NCBI RefSeq assembly: GCF_038148855.1
Contig: NZ_JBBVGR010000011.1
Location: 1 to 64,000 of the forward strand
Direction of reading: 5' to 3'
Length of the DNA stretch: 64,000 nt
DNA from: Phycobacter sedimenti
GTDB taxonomy: Bacteria > Pseudomonadota > Alphaproteobacteria > Rhodobacterales > Rhodobacteraceae
Shown here: in pieces, positions 43,526 through 52,284 of the stretch
Numbering within the stretch: position 1 is the stretch's first letter
Layout: each line of letters starts with the position of its first letter
The notes under the pieces: generated by a model
Database searches by the model: none
What the model was told of the DNA's origin: nothing
Seen by the model: the letters and a program-made list of their open reading frames with translations, nothing else
Made by a program: the position numbers and the translations under genes

Positions 43526-44857
43526 ATGCATGATTGGCTGAAGATGACTGCGGCAGAACTCGGACGCGGAATCGGTGCGGGAGAGATCGACCCGATCGAT
43601 CTGACCGGCTGTTATCTGGATGCCATCGATGCCCATCCGCTGCGCGACAGGATCTACACCGAGGTGACCCATGATCGCGCCCTCGCCGAGGCCGAAGCTG
43701 CCTCGCAGCGCGCAAGGATGGACCTGCGGCGCTCTCCGCTGGATGGGGTGCCGATCAGCTGGAAGGACCTTTTCGACAGCGCCGGAACAAAGACCGAAGC
43801 GGGATCGGACCTTTTGAAGGGCCGGGTGCCGGACCGCGATGCACGGGTCCTGGAAAACGCCACCTCAATGGGGACGGTGTGCCTGGGCAAGACGCACATG
43901 AGCGAACTGGCCTTTTCCGGGCTCGGACTGAACCCGGTCAAGGCAACGCCGCCCTGCGTCAATGATGACGGTGCGGTGCCGGGCGGATCGTCCTCCGGGG
44001 CGGCGGCCTCGGTGGCCTTTGGGCTTGCGCCCTGCGGCATTGGCTCGGACACGGGTGGTTCGGTCCGGATCCCTTCGGCCTGGAACAACCTTGTTGGGCT
44101 CAAGACCACTTCCGGGCGGATCAGTCTGGAGGGCGTGGTGCCGCTGTGTCTCAAGTTCGACACGGTCGGCCCGCTGGCCCGTTCGGTCGAGGATGCGGGT
44201 CTGATGCTGGGTCTGTTGGAGGGCACCTTGGGGCCTGACCTGCGCAACCCACCCTCGCTCAAGGGGCGCCGCTTTGCCGACCTGCGCACCATCGCGCGTG
44301 ATGATCTGGAGCCGGAGGTTGCTGCGGCTCATGTCGAAACTCTGGGCAAGCTGAAAGCGGCAGGTGCCGAAATCGTGCCGCTTGAGGTGCCGCAGCTGCA
44401 AGAGGCTATGGACCTCAGCGCCATCCTCTACACGACCGAGGCCTATGGGCTTTGGAAAGACGTGATCGAGGCCAGCCCCGAGGTGATGTTTGCCGAAATC
44501 CTGGAACGCTTCCGCGCGGGCGCTCAGTTCAGCGGTGCCGACTATGTGGCCGCCTGGGCCAAGCTGGAGCAGTGCCGGATGGTCTGGGATCAGGCGGTTT
44601 CGGGATTTGACGGGGTGCTGACGCCAACCTGTCCGATCCTGCCTCCCAACATGGAGCGACTGCAGAATGACCGCGATTACTATGTCAAAGCGAACCTTCT
44701 GACCTTGCGCAACACGCGGATCGGGAACCTGATGGGGCTTTGCGCCCTTACCTTGCCGACTGGCAAATCAAGCTGCGGGTTGCAGATACTGGGCCATCCC
44801 GACTGCGAAGAAGCCTTGTTGCGGATCGGCGCGAGCGTCGAAGCTGCCTTGTCCTGA
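43526..44857 (+). CDS. Amidase (amidase-signature family)
   Basis: A 443-residue amide hydrolase. The Ser-cisSer-Lys triad is K80 (ISWKD), S155 (GGSSSGAA) and S179 (DTGGSVRIP), with the spacing found in fatty-acid amide hydrolase and GatA. The sequence does not have gatCAB neighbours, so a free-standing amidase is more likely; the substrate is unknown. GGGGAGAG is 8 nt before the ATG. It lies 154 nt before the aminotransferase in the same direction. Confidence 0.93.
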   Translation: MHDWLKMTAAELGRGIGAGEIDPIDLTGCYLDAIDAHPLRDRIYTEVTHDRALAEAEAASQRARMDLRRSPLDGVPISWKDLFDSAGTKTEAGSDLLKGRVPDRDARVLENATSMGTVCLGKTHMSELAFSGLGLNPVKATPPCVNDDGAVPGGSSSGAAASVAFGLAPCGIGSDTGGSVRIPSAWNNLVGLKTTSGRISLEGVVPLCLKFDTVGPLARSVEDAGLMLGLLEGTLGPDLRNPPSLKGRRFADLRTIARDDLEPEVAAAHVETLGKLKAAGAEIVPLEVPQLQEAMDLSAILYTTEAYGLWKDVIEASPEVMFAEILERFRAGAQFSGADYVAAWAKLEQCRMVWDQAVSGFDGVLTPTCPILPPNMERLQNDRDYYVKANLLTLRNTRIGNLMGLCALTLPTGKSSCGLQILGHPDCEEALLRIGASVEAALS

Positions 44858-45011
44858 TAAAATTTCTGGTAAGCTTGCGTGCCTTTTGCGGACGTTGTCC
44901 TGAAAGCCACAAATTCATCGCGCGGCGTCCATGCGACTGGACGGGGGGGGCCGTGCTCTGTACCTTATTTGCAAACGGGGCGCCAATGATCCCGAACCTG
45001 AGGCATATGCG

Positions 45012-46193
45012 ATGAACTTTCCTGAGCGGTTTTCGGACCTGCCAGCCTATGCGTTTCCGCGTTTGCGGGCGCTGTTGGACCACCATACTCCCGGCGGGGA
45101 AGTGGTGCATATGACCATTGGCGAGCCGAAACATGCCTTTCCATCCTGGGTCACGGATGTCATCGCCGAGAATGCGGCCGGGTTTAACAACTACCCACCC
45201 AATGACGGTTCTGACGAATTGCGCAGTGCCATGTGCGACTGGATCGCGCGGCGCTATGGCGTGACTATGGATCCGGATCGGCATGTGATGGCGCTGAACG
45301 GGACGCGCGAGGGGCTCTACAACGCTGCAATGGCCCTGTGCCCGGAAACCAAGAATGGCCAGCGGCCCGTGGTGCTGATCCCGAACCCCTTCTACCAGGT
45401 TTACATGGTGGCAACGATTTCGGTCGGGGCGGAGCCGGTTTTTGTTCCCGCGACCTCGGCAACCGGCCATTTGCCAGACTACGCAAGCCTGCCCGAAGAG
45501 GTTCTGAACCGTACCGCCGTCGCCTATATCTGCTCGCCAGCGAACCCGCAGGGGGCGGTTGCCTCCCGCGACTACTGGGCCGATTTGATCCGTCTGGCAG
45601 AGAAGTATGATTTCCGCATCTTTGCCGATGAATGCTACTCTGAGATCTACCGAGATGCGGCGCCTGTTGGCGCACTGACCGTGGCGCAGGACCTGGGCGC
45701 CGATCCTGAACGGGTGGTGCTGTTCAACTCCCTGTCGAAACGGTCGAACCTGCCGGGCCTGCGCGCCGGGCTGATTGCGGGCGGGCCGGAAAGCATCACG
45801 CGGATCAAGCAGCTGCGCGCCTACAGCGGTGCCCCCATTCCCGGACCACTGCAGGCCGCCGCCGCAAAGGTCTGGGCGGATGAGGCACATGTCGAGGAAA
45901 ACCGCGCGCTTTATCAGGAAAAATACCGCATCGCGGACGAGGTCCTTGGCGGTCTCAATGGCTATATGGCCCCCGAAGCGGGCTTTTTCCTGTGGCTGCC
46001 GGTCGAGGATGGCGAGGCCGCGGCGCTGAAACTCTGGACCGAGACGGGCGTGCGCGTTCTTCCGGGGGCCTATCTGGCTCAGGGCGACGGGGCGGAGAAT
46101 CCCGGAAAAGGCTACATTCGGGTGGCGCTTGTCGCCCCGGCAGAGACAACACGGGCCGCGCTCAGGACCCTGCGCGCGTGCCTTTACGAATAA
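45012..46193 (+). CDS. Class I/II aminotransferase, DapC-like
   Basis: A 393-residue PLP-dependent fold-type I enzyme. Schiff-base K243 is in NSLSKRSNLPGLRAG, and TIGEPKHAFP, NNYPPNDG, NGTREGLYNAA, PNPFYQVYM, ADECYSEIY and SPANPQGAV are conserved. Proteins of this subgroup in Rhodobacteraceae are often assigned as succinyldiaminopimelate aminotransferase (lysine/peptidoglycan route), but sequence alone cannot exclude an alanine-type aminotransferase. An earlier in-frame ATG is rejected because the 27 extra codons are unconserved. Confidence 0.9.
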   Translation: MNFPERFSDLPAYAFPRLRALLDHHTPGGEVVHMTIGEPKHAFPSWVTDVIAENAAGFNNYPPNDGSDELRSAMCDWIARRYGVTMDPDRHVMALNGTREGLYNAAMALCPETKNGQRPVVLIPNPFYQVYMVATISVGAEPVFVPATSATGHLPDYASLPEEVLNRTAVAYICSPANPQGAVASRDYWADLIRLAEKYDFRIFADECYSEIYRDAAPVGALTVAQDLGADPERVVLFNSLSKRSNLPGLRAGLIAGGPESITRIKQLRAYSGAPIPGPLQAAAAKVWADEAHVEENRALYQEKYRIADEVLGGLNGYMAPEAGFFLWLPVEDGEAAALKLWTETGVRVLPGAYLAQGDGAENPGKGYIRVALVAPAETTRAALRTLRACLYE

Positions 46194-46306
46194 CGACTGC
46201 GGCTTGCCCCTGAGAGGGGGCAGGTGGCCAAGATCAATAGACCAATGCAGGTAAAGATCCGGCGGGACAGCCGGGCAGCCCGCGACAAGATGGAACCGAG
46301 GTAGGC

Positions 46307-49204
46307 ATGGCATTTCAAACTCGCAGCCGCGATCCGTTGCTTGACAGCACTATGCAGGCAGCCATTGAAAAGCGTGGCAAGGAACTGATCGGCATCGCCC
46401 TTTTGGGGCTGGGTCTGGTCGCGGCCGCGATCATCGGCTCTTACACGCCGGATGATCCCAACTGGATGGTTTCCACCGATGCTCCGGTGCAGAACTGGAT
46501 GGGGCGCATGGGGGCCTCAATCGCGGCGCCGCTGTTCATGATCGTGGGCTGGGGTGGGGTGGCTTTTGCCGTGACACTCTTGGCCTGGGGCGTGCGGTTC
46601 CTGCTGCATCTTGGCTCTGAGCGGGCCATTGCGCGGGTTGTCTTTGCGCCGGTTCTGGTGGCCCTTGCATCGGTCTATGCCGCCACGCTGGTGCCGGACG
46701 CAGAGTGGCTGTCGACCCATAGTTTTGGCCTTGGCGGTCTTTTTGGCGACACGGTGATGGGCGCTCTGCTGACGCTCGTTCCGATCAGCTCGCATTTCGC
46801 GGTCAAACTGATGTCCCTCCTGATGGCGTGTGGAATGGTGGCTTTGGGCGTCTTTGTCTGCGGCTTTTCGCGCGCTGAGTTGCTGCGCGCCGCCCGTTTT
46901 CTGTTGGTGGGTGTTGTCATGGCCTATGGCGCGATTGCAGGCCTCTTGGGCCGTGGCGCATCAGGCGGGCTTCAGGCGGCAATGGCCTATCGTGAGAAAC
47001 GAGCAGCCCGCGCCCAGGAGGCTGCCGCCCACCGTGCGGCCATGGCTGAGGCCGAGGCTGAGCCACAGATGTTCGAGACCTATGCCGATGAGCCCGCGCC
47101 TGCCCCGGTTCCTGAAAAGACCGGGCTCTTGTCGCGTGTGCCGAGCTTGATCCGCCGCGCCGACCCGGAGCTCGCGAATGCTCCGATGCCGCAGCCGGAA
47201 CTTGTAGAGCAGGAGCCGACGATCCTGGACGAAGACCTGCCGGGCGATGACCGCATTTCCCAGAAGATTGCCAATGCAATCCGGGTGCGCCGGGCTGCGG
47301 GCAAGGTGACCGAACCCGATCCCAACCTGCCCCTGACCAAAGGACGTGGCCGTCGCCCCGAGCCGCTGGTGTTCAAAGCCGATCCTGAGCCGCAGGCGGG
47401 CCTTCCGCCAGAGCCGCCATTGACAGCGGTAAAGGCTGGTTTCTCACCCGAGGTCTCATTCGAGGAAGGTCTTGCACAGGTGAACGCCGCGCCTGAGACG
47501 CCCGTGTCCACACTGCCGCCTGCGCCTGCAGCCGCACGGGGTGTTGAACCGGCCGGGACGATGGACATCCCGGTGGCAGAGCCGCGCAAGGTCGTGGTTG
47601 AAAAACCACAACGACGTGCGCCCGAACCCTCCACCCGCGCCAAGGCAGAGGCCCAGCCAAGCCTTGCCTTTGAAGAGACCGACCAGGACGGATTCGAGCT
47701 GCCACCCCTGTCGCTATTGTCCAATCCGGCCGCCATTGAACGTCATCACCTCAGTGACGAGGCGCTGGAAGAGAACGCGCGCATGCTGGAATCGGTGCTG
47801 GATGACTATGGCGTCAAGGGCGAGATCGTCTCGGTCCGCCCTGGCCCCGTCGTCACCATGTATGAGCTGGAACCTGCGCCGGGCCTCAAGGCGAGCCGGG
47901 TGATCGGTCTTGCCGATGACATCGCCCGCTCCATGTCAGCCCTGTCGGCGCGGGTGTCCACCGTGCCGGGGCGTTCGGTCATCGGGATCGAACTGCCGAA
48001 TGAGGCGCGCGAGATGGTCAGCTTCCGCGAGATCCTGTCGAGCCGTGATTATGGAGATGGGACCCAGAACCTGCCGCTGGCCCTCGGCAAGGACATCGGC
48101 GGCGATGCGATGGTTGCGGATCTGGCGAAGATGCCCCACCTCCTGATCGCGGGCACCACCGGGTCCGGGAAATCGGTTGCGATCAACACCATGATCCTGT
48201 CGCTCCTGTACAAGTTGACGCCGGATGAATGCCGCCTCATCATGATCGACCCCAAGATGCTGGAACTGTCGGTCTATGACGGCATTCCGCACCTCTTGTC
48301 TCCCGTTGTGACCGATCCCAAAAAGGCGGTTGTTGCCCTCAAATGGGTCGTCGGCGAGATGGAAGACCGCTATCGCAAGATGTCCAAGATGGGCGTGCGC
48401 AATATCGCGGGCTACAATGGCCGCGTGAAAGAGGCGCTGTCCAAGGGCGAAATGTTCTCTCGCACGGTGCAGACCGGCTTTGACGATGACACGGGTGAGC
48501 CGGTGTTCGAGACCGAAGAATTCGCACCCGAGGCGCTGCCCTACATCGTTGTCATCGTCGATGAGATGGCCGACCTGATGATGGTCGCGGGCAAGGAGAT
48601 CGAAGCCTGCATCCAGCGTCTGGCGCAGATGGCGCGGGCCTCGGGCATTCACCTGATCATGGCCACGCAGCGCCCGTCGGTCGATGTGATCACCGGCACC
48701 ATCAAAGCAAACTTCCCGACCCGGATTTCCTTCCAGGTGACAGGCAAGATCGACAGCCGCACCATCCTGGGCGAAATGGGCGCCGAGCAGCTGTTGGGAA
48801 TGGGCGACATGCTGTACATGGCCGGCGGGGCCAAGATCACCCGCTGCCATGGTCCGTTTGTGTCCGACGAAGAGGTCGAGGAGGTCGTCACGCACCTCAA
48901 GCAATTCGGCCCGCCCGCCTATGTGGGCACGGTGCTGGATGGCCCGGATGATGAAAAAGCCGACGACATCGACGCGGTTCTGGGTCTTTCGACCGGCGGC
49001 AACACGACGGGCGAGGATGCGCTTTACGATTCTGCCGTGCAGATCGTGATCAAGGATCGCAAGTGCTCCACCTCCTATATCCAGCGCAAACTGGCGATCG
49101 GCTACAACAAGGCCGCCCGTCTGGTGGAGCAGATGGAGGAAGAGGGTCTCGTCTCTCCGGCAAACCACGTAGGCAAGCGCGAGATCCTTGTCCCTGAACA
49201 GTAA
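46307..49204 (+). CDS. ftsK: DNA translocase FtsK
   Basis: 965 residues. Four or five N-terminal membrane helices (about 25-205) anchor it at the septum. A variable, Pro/Ala/Glu-rich linker (about 220-470) leads to the motor: Walker A GTTGSGKSVAINT, Walker B YIVVIVDEMADLMM, then MATQRPSVDVITGTIKANFPTRISFQV. A C-terminal winged-helix gamma domain (CSTSYIQRKLAIGYNKAARLVEQMEEEGLV) reads KOPS sites. It pumps chromosome DNA and activates XerCD at dif. It is followed closely by lolA. Confidence 0.97.
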   Translation: MAFQTRSRDPLLDSTMQAAIEKRGKELIGIALLGLGLVAAAIIGSYTPDDPNWMVSTDAPVQNWMGRMGASIAAPLFMIVGWGGVAFAVTLLAWGVRFLLHLGSERAIARVVFAPVLVALASVYAATLVPDAEWLSTHSFGLGGLFGDTVMGALLTLVPISSHFAVKLMSLLMACGMVALGVFVCGFSRAELLRAARFLLVGVVMAYGAIAGLLGRGASGGLQAAMAYREKRAARAQEAAAHRAAMAEAEAEPQMFETYADEPAPAPVPEKTGLLSRVPSLIRRADPELANAPMPQPELVEQEPTILDEDLPGDDRISQKIANAIRVRRAAGKVTEPDPNLPLTKGRGRRPEPLVFKADPEPQAGLPPEPPLTAVKAGFSPEVSFEEGLAQVNAAPETPVSTLPPAPAAARGVEPAGTMDIPVAEPRKVVVEKPQRRAPEPSTRAKAEAQPSLAFEETDQDGFELPPLSLLSNPAAIERHHLSDEALEENARMLESVLDDYGVKGEIVSVRPGPVVTMYELEPAPGLKASRVIGLADDIARSMSALSARVSTVPGRSVIGIELPNEAREMVSFREILSSRDYGDGTQNLPLALGKDIGGDAMVADLAKMPHLLIAGTTGSGKSVAINTMILSLLYKLTPDECRLIMIDPKMLELSVYDGIPHLLSPVVTDPKKAVVALKWVVGEMEDRYRKMSKMGVRNIAGYNGRVKEALSKGEMFSRTVQTGFDDDTGEPVFETEEFAPEALPYIVVIVDEMADLMMVAGKEIEACIQRLAQMARASGIHLIMATQRPSVDVITGTIKANFPTRISFQVTGKIDSRTILGEMGAEQLLGMGDMLYMAGGAKITRCHGPFVSDEEVEEVVTHLKQFGPPAYVGTVLDGPDDEKADDIDAVLGLSTGGNTTGEDALYDSAVQIVIKDRKCSTSYIQRKLAIGYNKAARLVEQMEEEGLVSPANHVGKREILVPEQ

Positions 49205-49301
49205 AAGCCGCACGGGCGCCTATCGGCGGATCGATGCGCAAGGTCGCCCTTGGGTTGGGGCGGCCTCTTCCTTTTGGTGCTGCTGGGTTTATCTAGACCT
49301 C

Positions 49302-49892
49302 ATGAAACAGATCCTATTTGCCATCGCACTTGTCTTTGCGGCTCCGGCCTCATACGCGGCAGAGAAGCTTAGTCTCAATGAGCTGTCTGCCTATCTCAAC
49401 GGGCTGACCACGGCTGAGACAACCTTTACCCAGATCAACGATGATGGGAGCCTGTCCACGGGCAAGCTTTACATTCATCGCCCGGGGCGGATGCGCTTTG
49501 AATATGACGGCGAGGATGGGGCGACGGTGGTCGCCGGGGCCGGGTCGGTGGTAATCCATGACCCCAAGTCGAACCAGCCGCCCGAGACCTACCCGCTGAA
49601 ACGTACGCCTTTATCCATCATATTGGCCAAGACCGTGGATCTGGCGCGGGCGGGGATGGTGGTTGGGCATCAGTTCGATGGCACATCGACGATCCTGCAG
49701 GCCCAGGACCCTGAGAACCCGGAATATGGCGGGCTGGAGCTGATGTTTACCAGCGATCCGGTGGAACTGCGCAAATGGGTTGTGCATGACAGTGCCGGGG
49801 GTCGGACTACGGTGATCCTTGGCGCGCTTGAGACTGGCGGCAAACTGTCATCCTTCCTGTTCAATACCGGTCCGGGCAGCAAATCCCGCTGA
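49302..49892 (+). CDS. lolA: Outer-membrane lipoprotein carrier protein LolA
   Basis: 196 residues with signal peptide MKQILFAIALVFAAPASYA. The mature protein has the LolA core: LNGLTTAETTFTQINDDG, GKLYIHRPGRMRFEYDGEDGATVVAGAGSVVIHDPKSNQ, then PLSIILAKTVDL. It shuttles lipoproteins from the inner to the outer membrane. The ATG at 49302 is chosen because it starts the signal peptide. ftsK-lolA-xthA-like proximity is common in this group. Repeat element E1 follows. Confidence 0.92.
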   Translation: MKQILFAIALVFAAPASYAAEKLSLNELSAYLNGLTTAETTFTQINDDGSLSTGKLYIHRPGRMRFEYDGEDGATVVAGAGSVVIHDPKSNQPPETYPLKRTPLSIILAKTVDLARAGMVVGHQFDGTSTILQAQDPENPEYGGLELMFTSDPVELRKWVVHDSAGGRTTVILGALETGGKLSSFLFNTGPGSKSR

Positions 49893-49946
49893 GCTGCGCG
49901 AGCCCCCTCAATCCGGCAAGGGTCGGGATACCTTAAAAACGAAACC

Positions 49947-50028
49947 CTCCCGCCTCCGCAGGTGAACGGGCTGCGCTCGTCCCCCTTTGTGCGGCGTTGG
50001 GCGTGGCGCCCCGCCTGCGGCGAGGCGG
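49947..50028 (+). repeat. Intergenic element, copy E1
   Basis: It begins CTCCCGCCTCCGC 55 nt after the lolA stop, has a degenerate first hairpin, the core GTTGGGCGTGG (as copies A and B), and a terminal CCGCC-N8-GGCGG hairpin. Confidence 0.72.
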
Positions 50029-50077
50029 AAGGCGACCAGATCGAGGGTGTCGGCAGACCAGGCGACGCGCGACGACC

Positions 50078-50148
50078 GCACCGCCGCGAGGCGGTGCCGG
50101 GCCCAACGGGCGAAGGTCCTTCACAGAAGGGCAAGAGACGGGCGGGAG
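50078..50148 (-). repeat. Intergenic element, copy E2 (inverted)
   Basis: Read on the minus strand: CTCCCGCCCGTCTCTTGCCC, hairpin with CTTCTGTGAAGG, core CCGTTGGGCCCGG, and hairpin GCACCGCC-TC-GCGGCGGTGC. It begins 47 nt after the transglycosylase stop and faces E1 tail to tail. Confidence 0.82.
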
Positions 50149-50194
50149 TGCTTCCCGCGCCCTTGTCAGCGGCCCTTGCCTGGCTTGCCTCCGT

Positions 50195-50782
50195 TTAGCG
50201 GAACTTGCGGCAGGCGGCGAGTTGAGCCTGGTACATCAACGCGCGATCCTCGACCTTGTCTGCGACGCGGATGAGCCAGGATTTGCTGCGATAGGTGCCG
50301 CGGGCATAACCGCTATGGCCTTCATGATAGGCAAGATACTGGTTGCGCGCATCATAGAGCGGGATGCCGTTCTTCTCACGCGTTCTGTTCATGTACCAGC
50401 CCATGAAGTCCGACGCATCCCGTATCCGGTCCCGCTTGGCGCGACGCTTGCCGGTGTCGCGGCGGTAGTCGTCCCAGGTGCCGTCCAGCGCCTGACTGTA
50501 CCCATAGGCACTGGACTGTCGGCCCATCGGAATCACACCCAGAAGATAGCGATGCGGAGTCCGCGCATCGCCGTCAAAACGGCTTTCATGATAGATCGTG
50601 GCCATCTGCACATGCACCGGCACGCCCCAGCGGCGCTCGGTTGCGCGGAAGGCTTTCAGATATTCTGGCCGCTGCTTGATAATGCTGCAGGCGTTATCAA
50701 GATTGCGCGGCGGGGAATTGTACCCACCTCCACAGGAGGCAACCGCCAACAGGAGGATCAGGGCGACGATGATTCTGCTCAT
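50195..50782 (-). CDS. Lytic-transglycosylase-like lipoprotein
   Basis: 195 residues. The lipobox LAVASC places the lipidated Cys at residue 17. The catalytic Glu of the SLT fold is in MATIYHESRFDGDA, followed by SSAYGYSQALDGTWDDYR and ASDFMGWYM, which together match the soluble-lytic-transglycosylase core, and then YLAYHEGHSGYARGTY. It would cleave peptidoglycan glycan strands in the periplasm. Short compared with Slt proteins because only the catalytic domain is present. Confidence 0.87.
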   Translation of the reverse strand: MSRIIVALILLLAVASCGGGYNSPPRNLDNACSIIKQRPEYLKAFRATERRWGVPVHVQMATIYHESRFDGDARTPHRYLLGVIPMGRQSSAYGYSQALDGTWDDYRRDTGKRRAKRDRIRDASDFMGWYMNRTREKNGIPLYDARNQYLAYHEGHSGYARGTYRSKSWLIRVADKVEDRALMYQAQLAACRKFR

Positions 50783-50836
50783 TGCCTCTGCCTTTTGTTT
50801 TTCGGGCAGTTTAGCGAATTCGCTCTGCGGAGGAAA

Positions 50837-51724
50837 TCACATTTCCAGAAGCAGGGACAGGAGGAGAGGCAAGGCTGCAACGGACATCAGGGTGGAAACC
50901 ACCACCATACCGGCCACTGCCTGAGCGTCGGCTTCGAACTTTTCCGCCAGCAGGTAGGATGTCACAGCAACGGGCGTAGCCAGCTGCAGAACCAATACGC
51001 CAAAGGCGGTGTAATCCAGGCCAAAGGCCAGCCCCAGACCCCAGCCGATGGCGGCGCTGAGCGTGACTTTGATCAGCGAAAGCACCACCGCAAGACCGGT
51101 CTTTCCAGGTGACAGTCGGGCCACCGCAACACCAAGGGTGATCAGCATCAACGGGATCGCCATCTGTCCGATCAGATCCAGCGCATTGGTCAGAAACTGC
51201 GGTGTCTGCCAGCCCTGCCAGAGGAAGAGCGCCCCGAGGAGCGTTGCCCAGACCATCGGTTCACGCAGGGCCTTGCTGCCGCCGCCTTCACCGGCGACGA
51301 GGTAGATGCCGAAGGTGAAAGACAGGACCGCAGAGACCGCCAGCATGGCCACCGCATACCCAAGACCTGCGTCTCCGAATGCAAAAAGCGACAGCGGAAT
51401 ACCGAGGTTTCCGGTGTTGCCGAAGATGAAAGGGGCCAGATAGCTGCGCCGCTCAAGTTGCAACAGTTTGACCAAAGCGGCGCCCGCAAGGGCCAGAAGG
51501 GTGTGCCCCGCCAAAGCAGCAAGCACGAACCAGCCGATGGCGCCTTTGTCCAGCTCGGTCTTCATCAAGGCGGTGAAGATCAGACATGGTACTGCCAGAG
51601 TCATAGCCAGCCTGGTAACAAATTGAATTCTATATTCGAATCCGAGGCGTACCCAGGTGAAACCAACTCCAGACAAGAGGAAGACAGGCGCCACGATCTC
51701 AAGCACTGTTACAGCAAGGTTCAC
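50837..51724 (-). CDS. AEC family transporter
   Basis: A 295-residue integral membrane protein with eight to ten hydrophobic helices, of the auxin efflux carrier family. GVGFTWVRLGFEYRIQFVTRLAMTLAVPCLIFTALM is the conserved N-terminal half, and the second half repeats the pattern (VVLSLIKVTLSAAIGWGLG, YTAFGVLVLQLATPVAVTSYLLAEK). Substrates in bacteria are usually organic acids, here unknown. The start is GTG at 51724. It diverges from hspQ by 85 bp. Confidence 0.9.
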   Translation of the reverse strand: MNLAVTVLEIVAPVFLLSGVGFTWVRLGFEYRIQFVTRLAMTLAVPCLIFTALMKTELDKGAIGWFVLAALAGHTLLALAGAALVKLLQLERRSYLAPFIFGNTGNLGIPLSLFAFGDAGLGYAVAMLAVSAVLSFTFGIYLVAGEGGGSKALREPMVWATLLGALFLWQGWQTPQFLTNALDLIGQMAIPLMLITLGVAVARLSPGKTGLAVVLSLIKVTLSAAIGWGLGLAFGLDYTAFGVLVLQLATPVAVTSYLLAEKFEADAQAVAGMVVVSTLMSVAALPLLLSLLLEM

Positions 51725-51809
51725 AGTCTGTTTCCCCGAAAATTTGCGTCAAGAGTTGGACATCTGTTGCCCGTACGCGTTATTATTTAAGAACGGGGGC
51801 AGCAAGACC

Positions 51810-52136
51810 ATGATGAGAACGCGCGCAAAATATAATCTGGGCCAGGTCGTCCGCCACCGGAAGCATCCCTTCCGTGGGGTGGTTTTTGATGTGGACCCGA
51901 CCTTTGCCAATACCGAGGAATGGTATGAGGCCATTCCCGAAGACAGCCGACCTGTGAAGGATCAGCCTTTCTACCACCTGCTGGCAGAAAACGAACAAAC
52001 CTACTACGTTGCTTACGTGTCCGAGCAGAACCTCGTTGCCGATTATTCCGGTGAGCCGGTCAGCCATCCGGACGTGCCGGAGATGTTCGGGCAATTCGAC
52101 GGCGGCGCATATTCCTTGCAGTACCAATTGAACTGA
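51810..52136 (+). CDS. hspQ: Heat shock protein HspQ
   Basis: 108 residues of the HspQ/YccV (hemimethylated-DNA-binding-like) family. KYNLGQVVRHRKHPFRGVVFDVDPTFANTEEWYEAIPE and FYHLLAENEQTYYVAYVSEQNLVADYSGEPVSHPDVPEMFG are highly conserved. HspQ is a specificity enhancer for the Lon protease. Two adjacent ATGs at 51810 and 51813 compete, with no strong ribosome site; an upstream in-frame ATG would add 51 unrelated residues. A TTGGAC...TATTAT pair upstream (51756-51786) has a 19-bp spacer and is only suggestive. Confidence 0.93.
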   Translation: MMRTRAKYNLGQVVRHRKHPFRGVVFDVDPTFANTEEWYEAIPEDSRPVKDQPFYHLLAENEQTYYVAYVSEQNLVADYSGEPVSHPDVPEMFGQFDGGAYSLQYQLN

Positions 52137-52174
52137 GCTTCCTGAAATCGCGCGAGGCACAGGATCGCAGAGCG

Positions 52175-52263
52175 CTCCCGCGCCTGCGGGTAGATCGGCT
52201 GCGCCGACCTGCCCTGGCAGCCTTGGGCCCGGCGCCGCACCCTGCGGTGCGGCGCGGTTGCGC
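52175..52263 (+). repeat. Intergenic element, copy F
   Basis: It begins CTCCCGCGCCTGCGG 39 nt after the hspQ stop, has hairpin GTAGATCGGC-TGC-GCCGACCTGC, core CCTTGGGCCCGG, hairpin GCGCCGCACC-CTGC-GGTGCGGCGC, then GGTTGCGC, matching copy D most closely. Confidence 0.85.
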
Positions 52264-52284
52264 AGTACGGGACCGTTCTGACGA

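Larger units (their letters stand above)
49893..50194. other. Intergenic region with a tail-to-tail pair of repeat elements
   Basis: 302 nt between lolA (plus) and the transglycosylase gene (minus), both converging. It holds copies E1 and E2 in opposite orientation, with about 50 nt between them of no recognised content. Confidence 0.7.

Noticed and set aside
13323..52263. Reading the dispersed elements as ordinary Rho-independent terminators
   Set aside because: Only copy B is followed by a T tract; the others share a conserved unpaired core (TTGGGC) and a first hairpin that simple terminators do not need.
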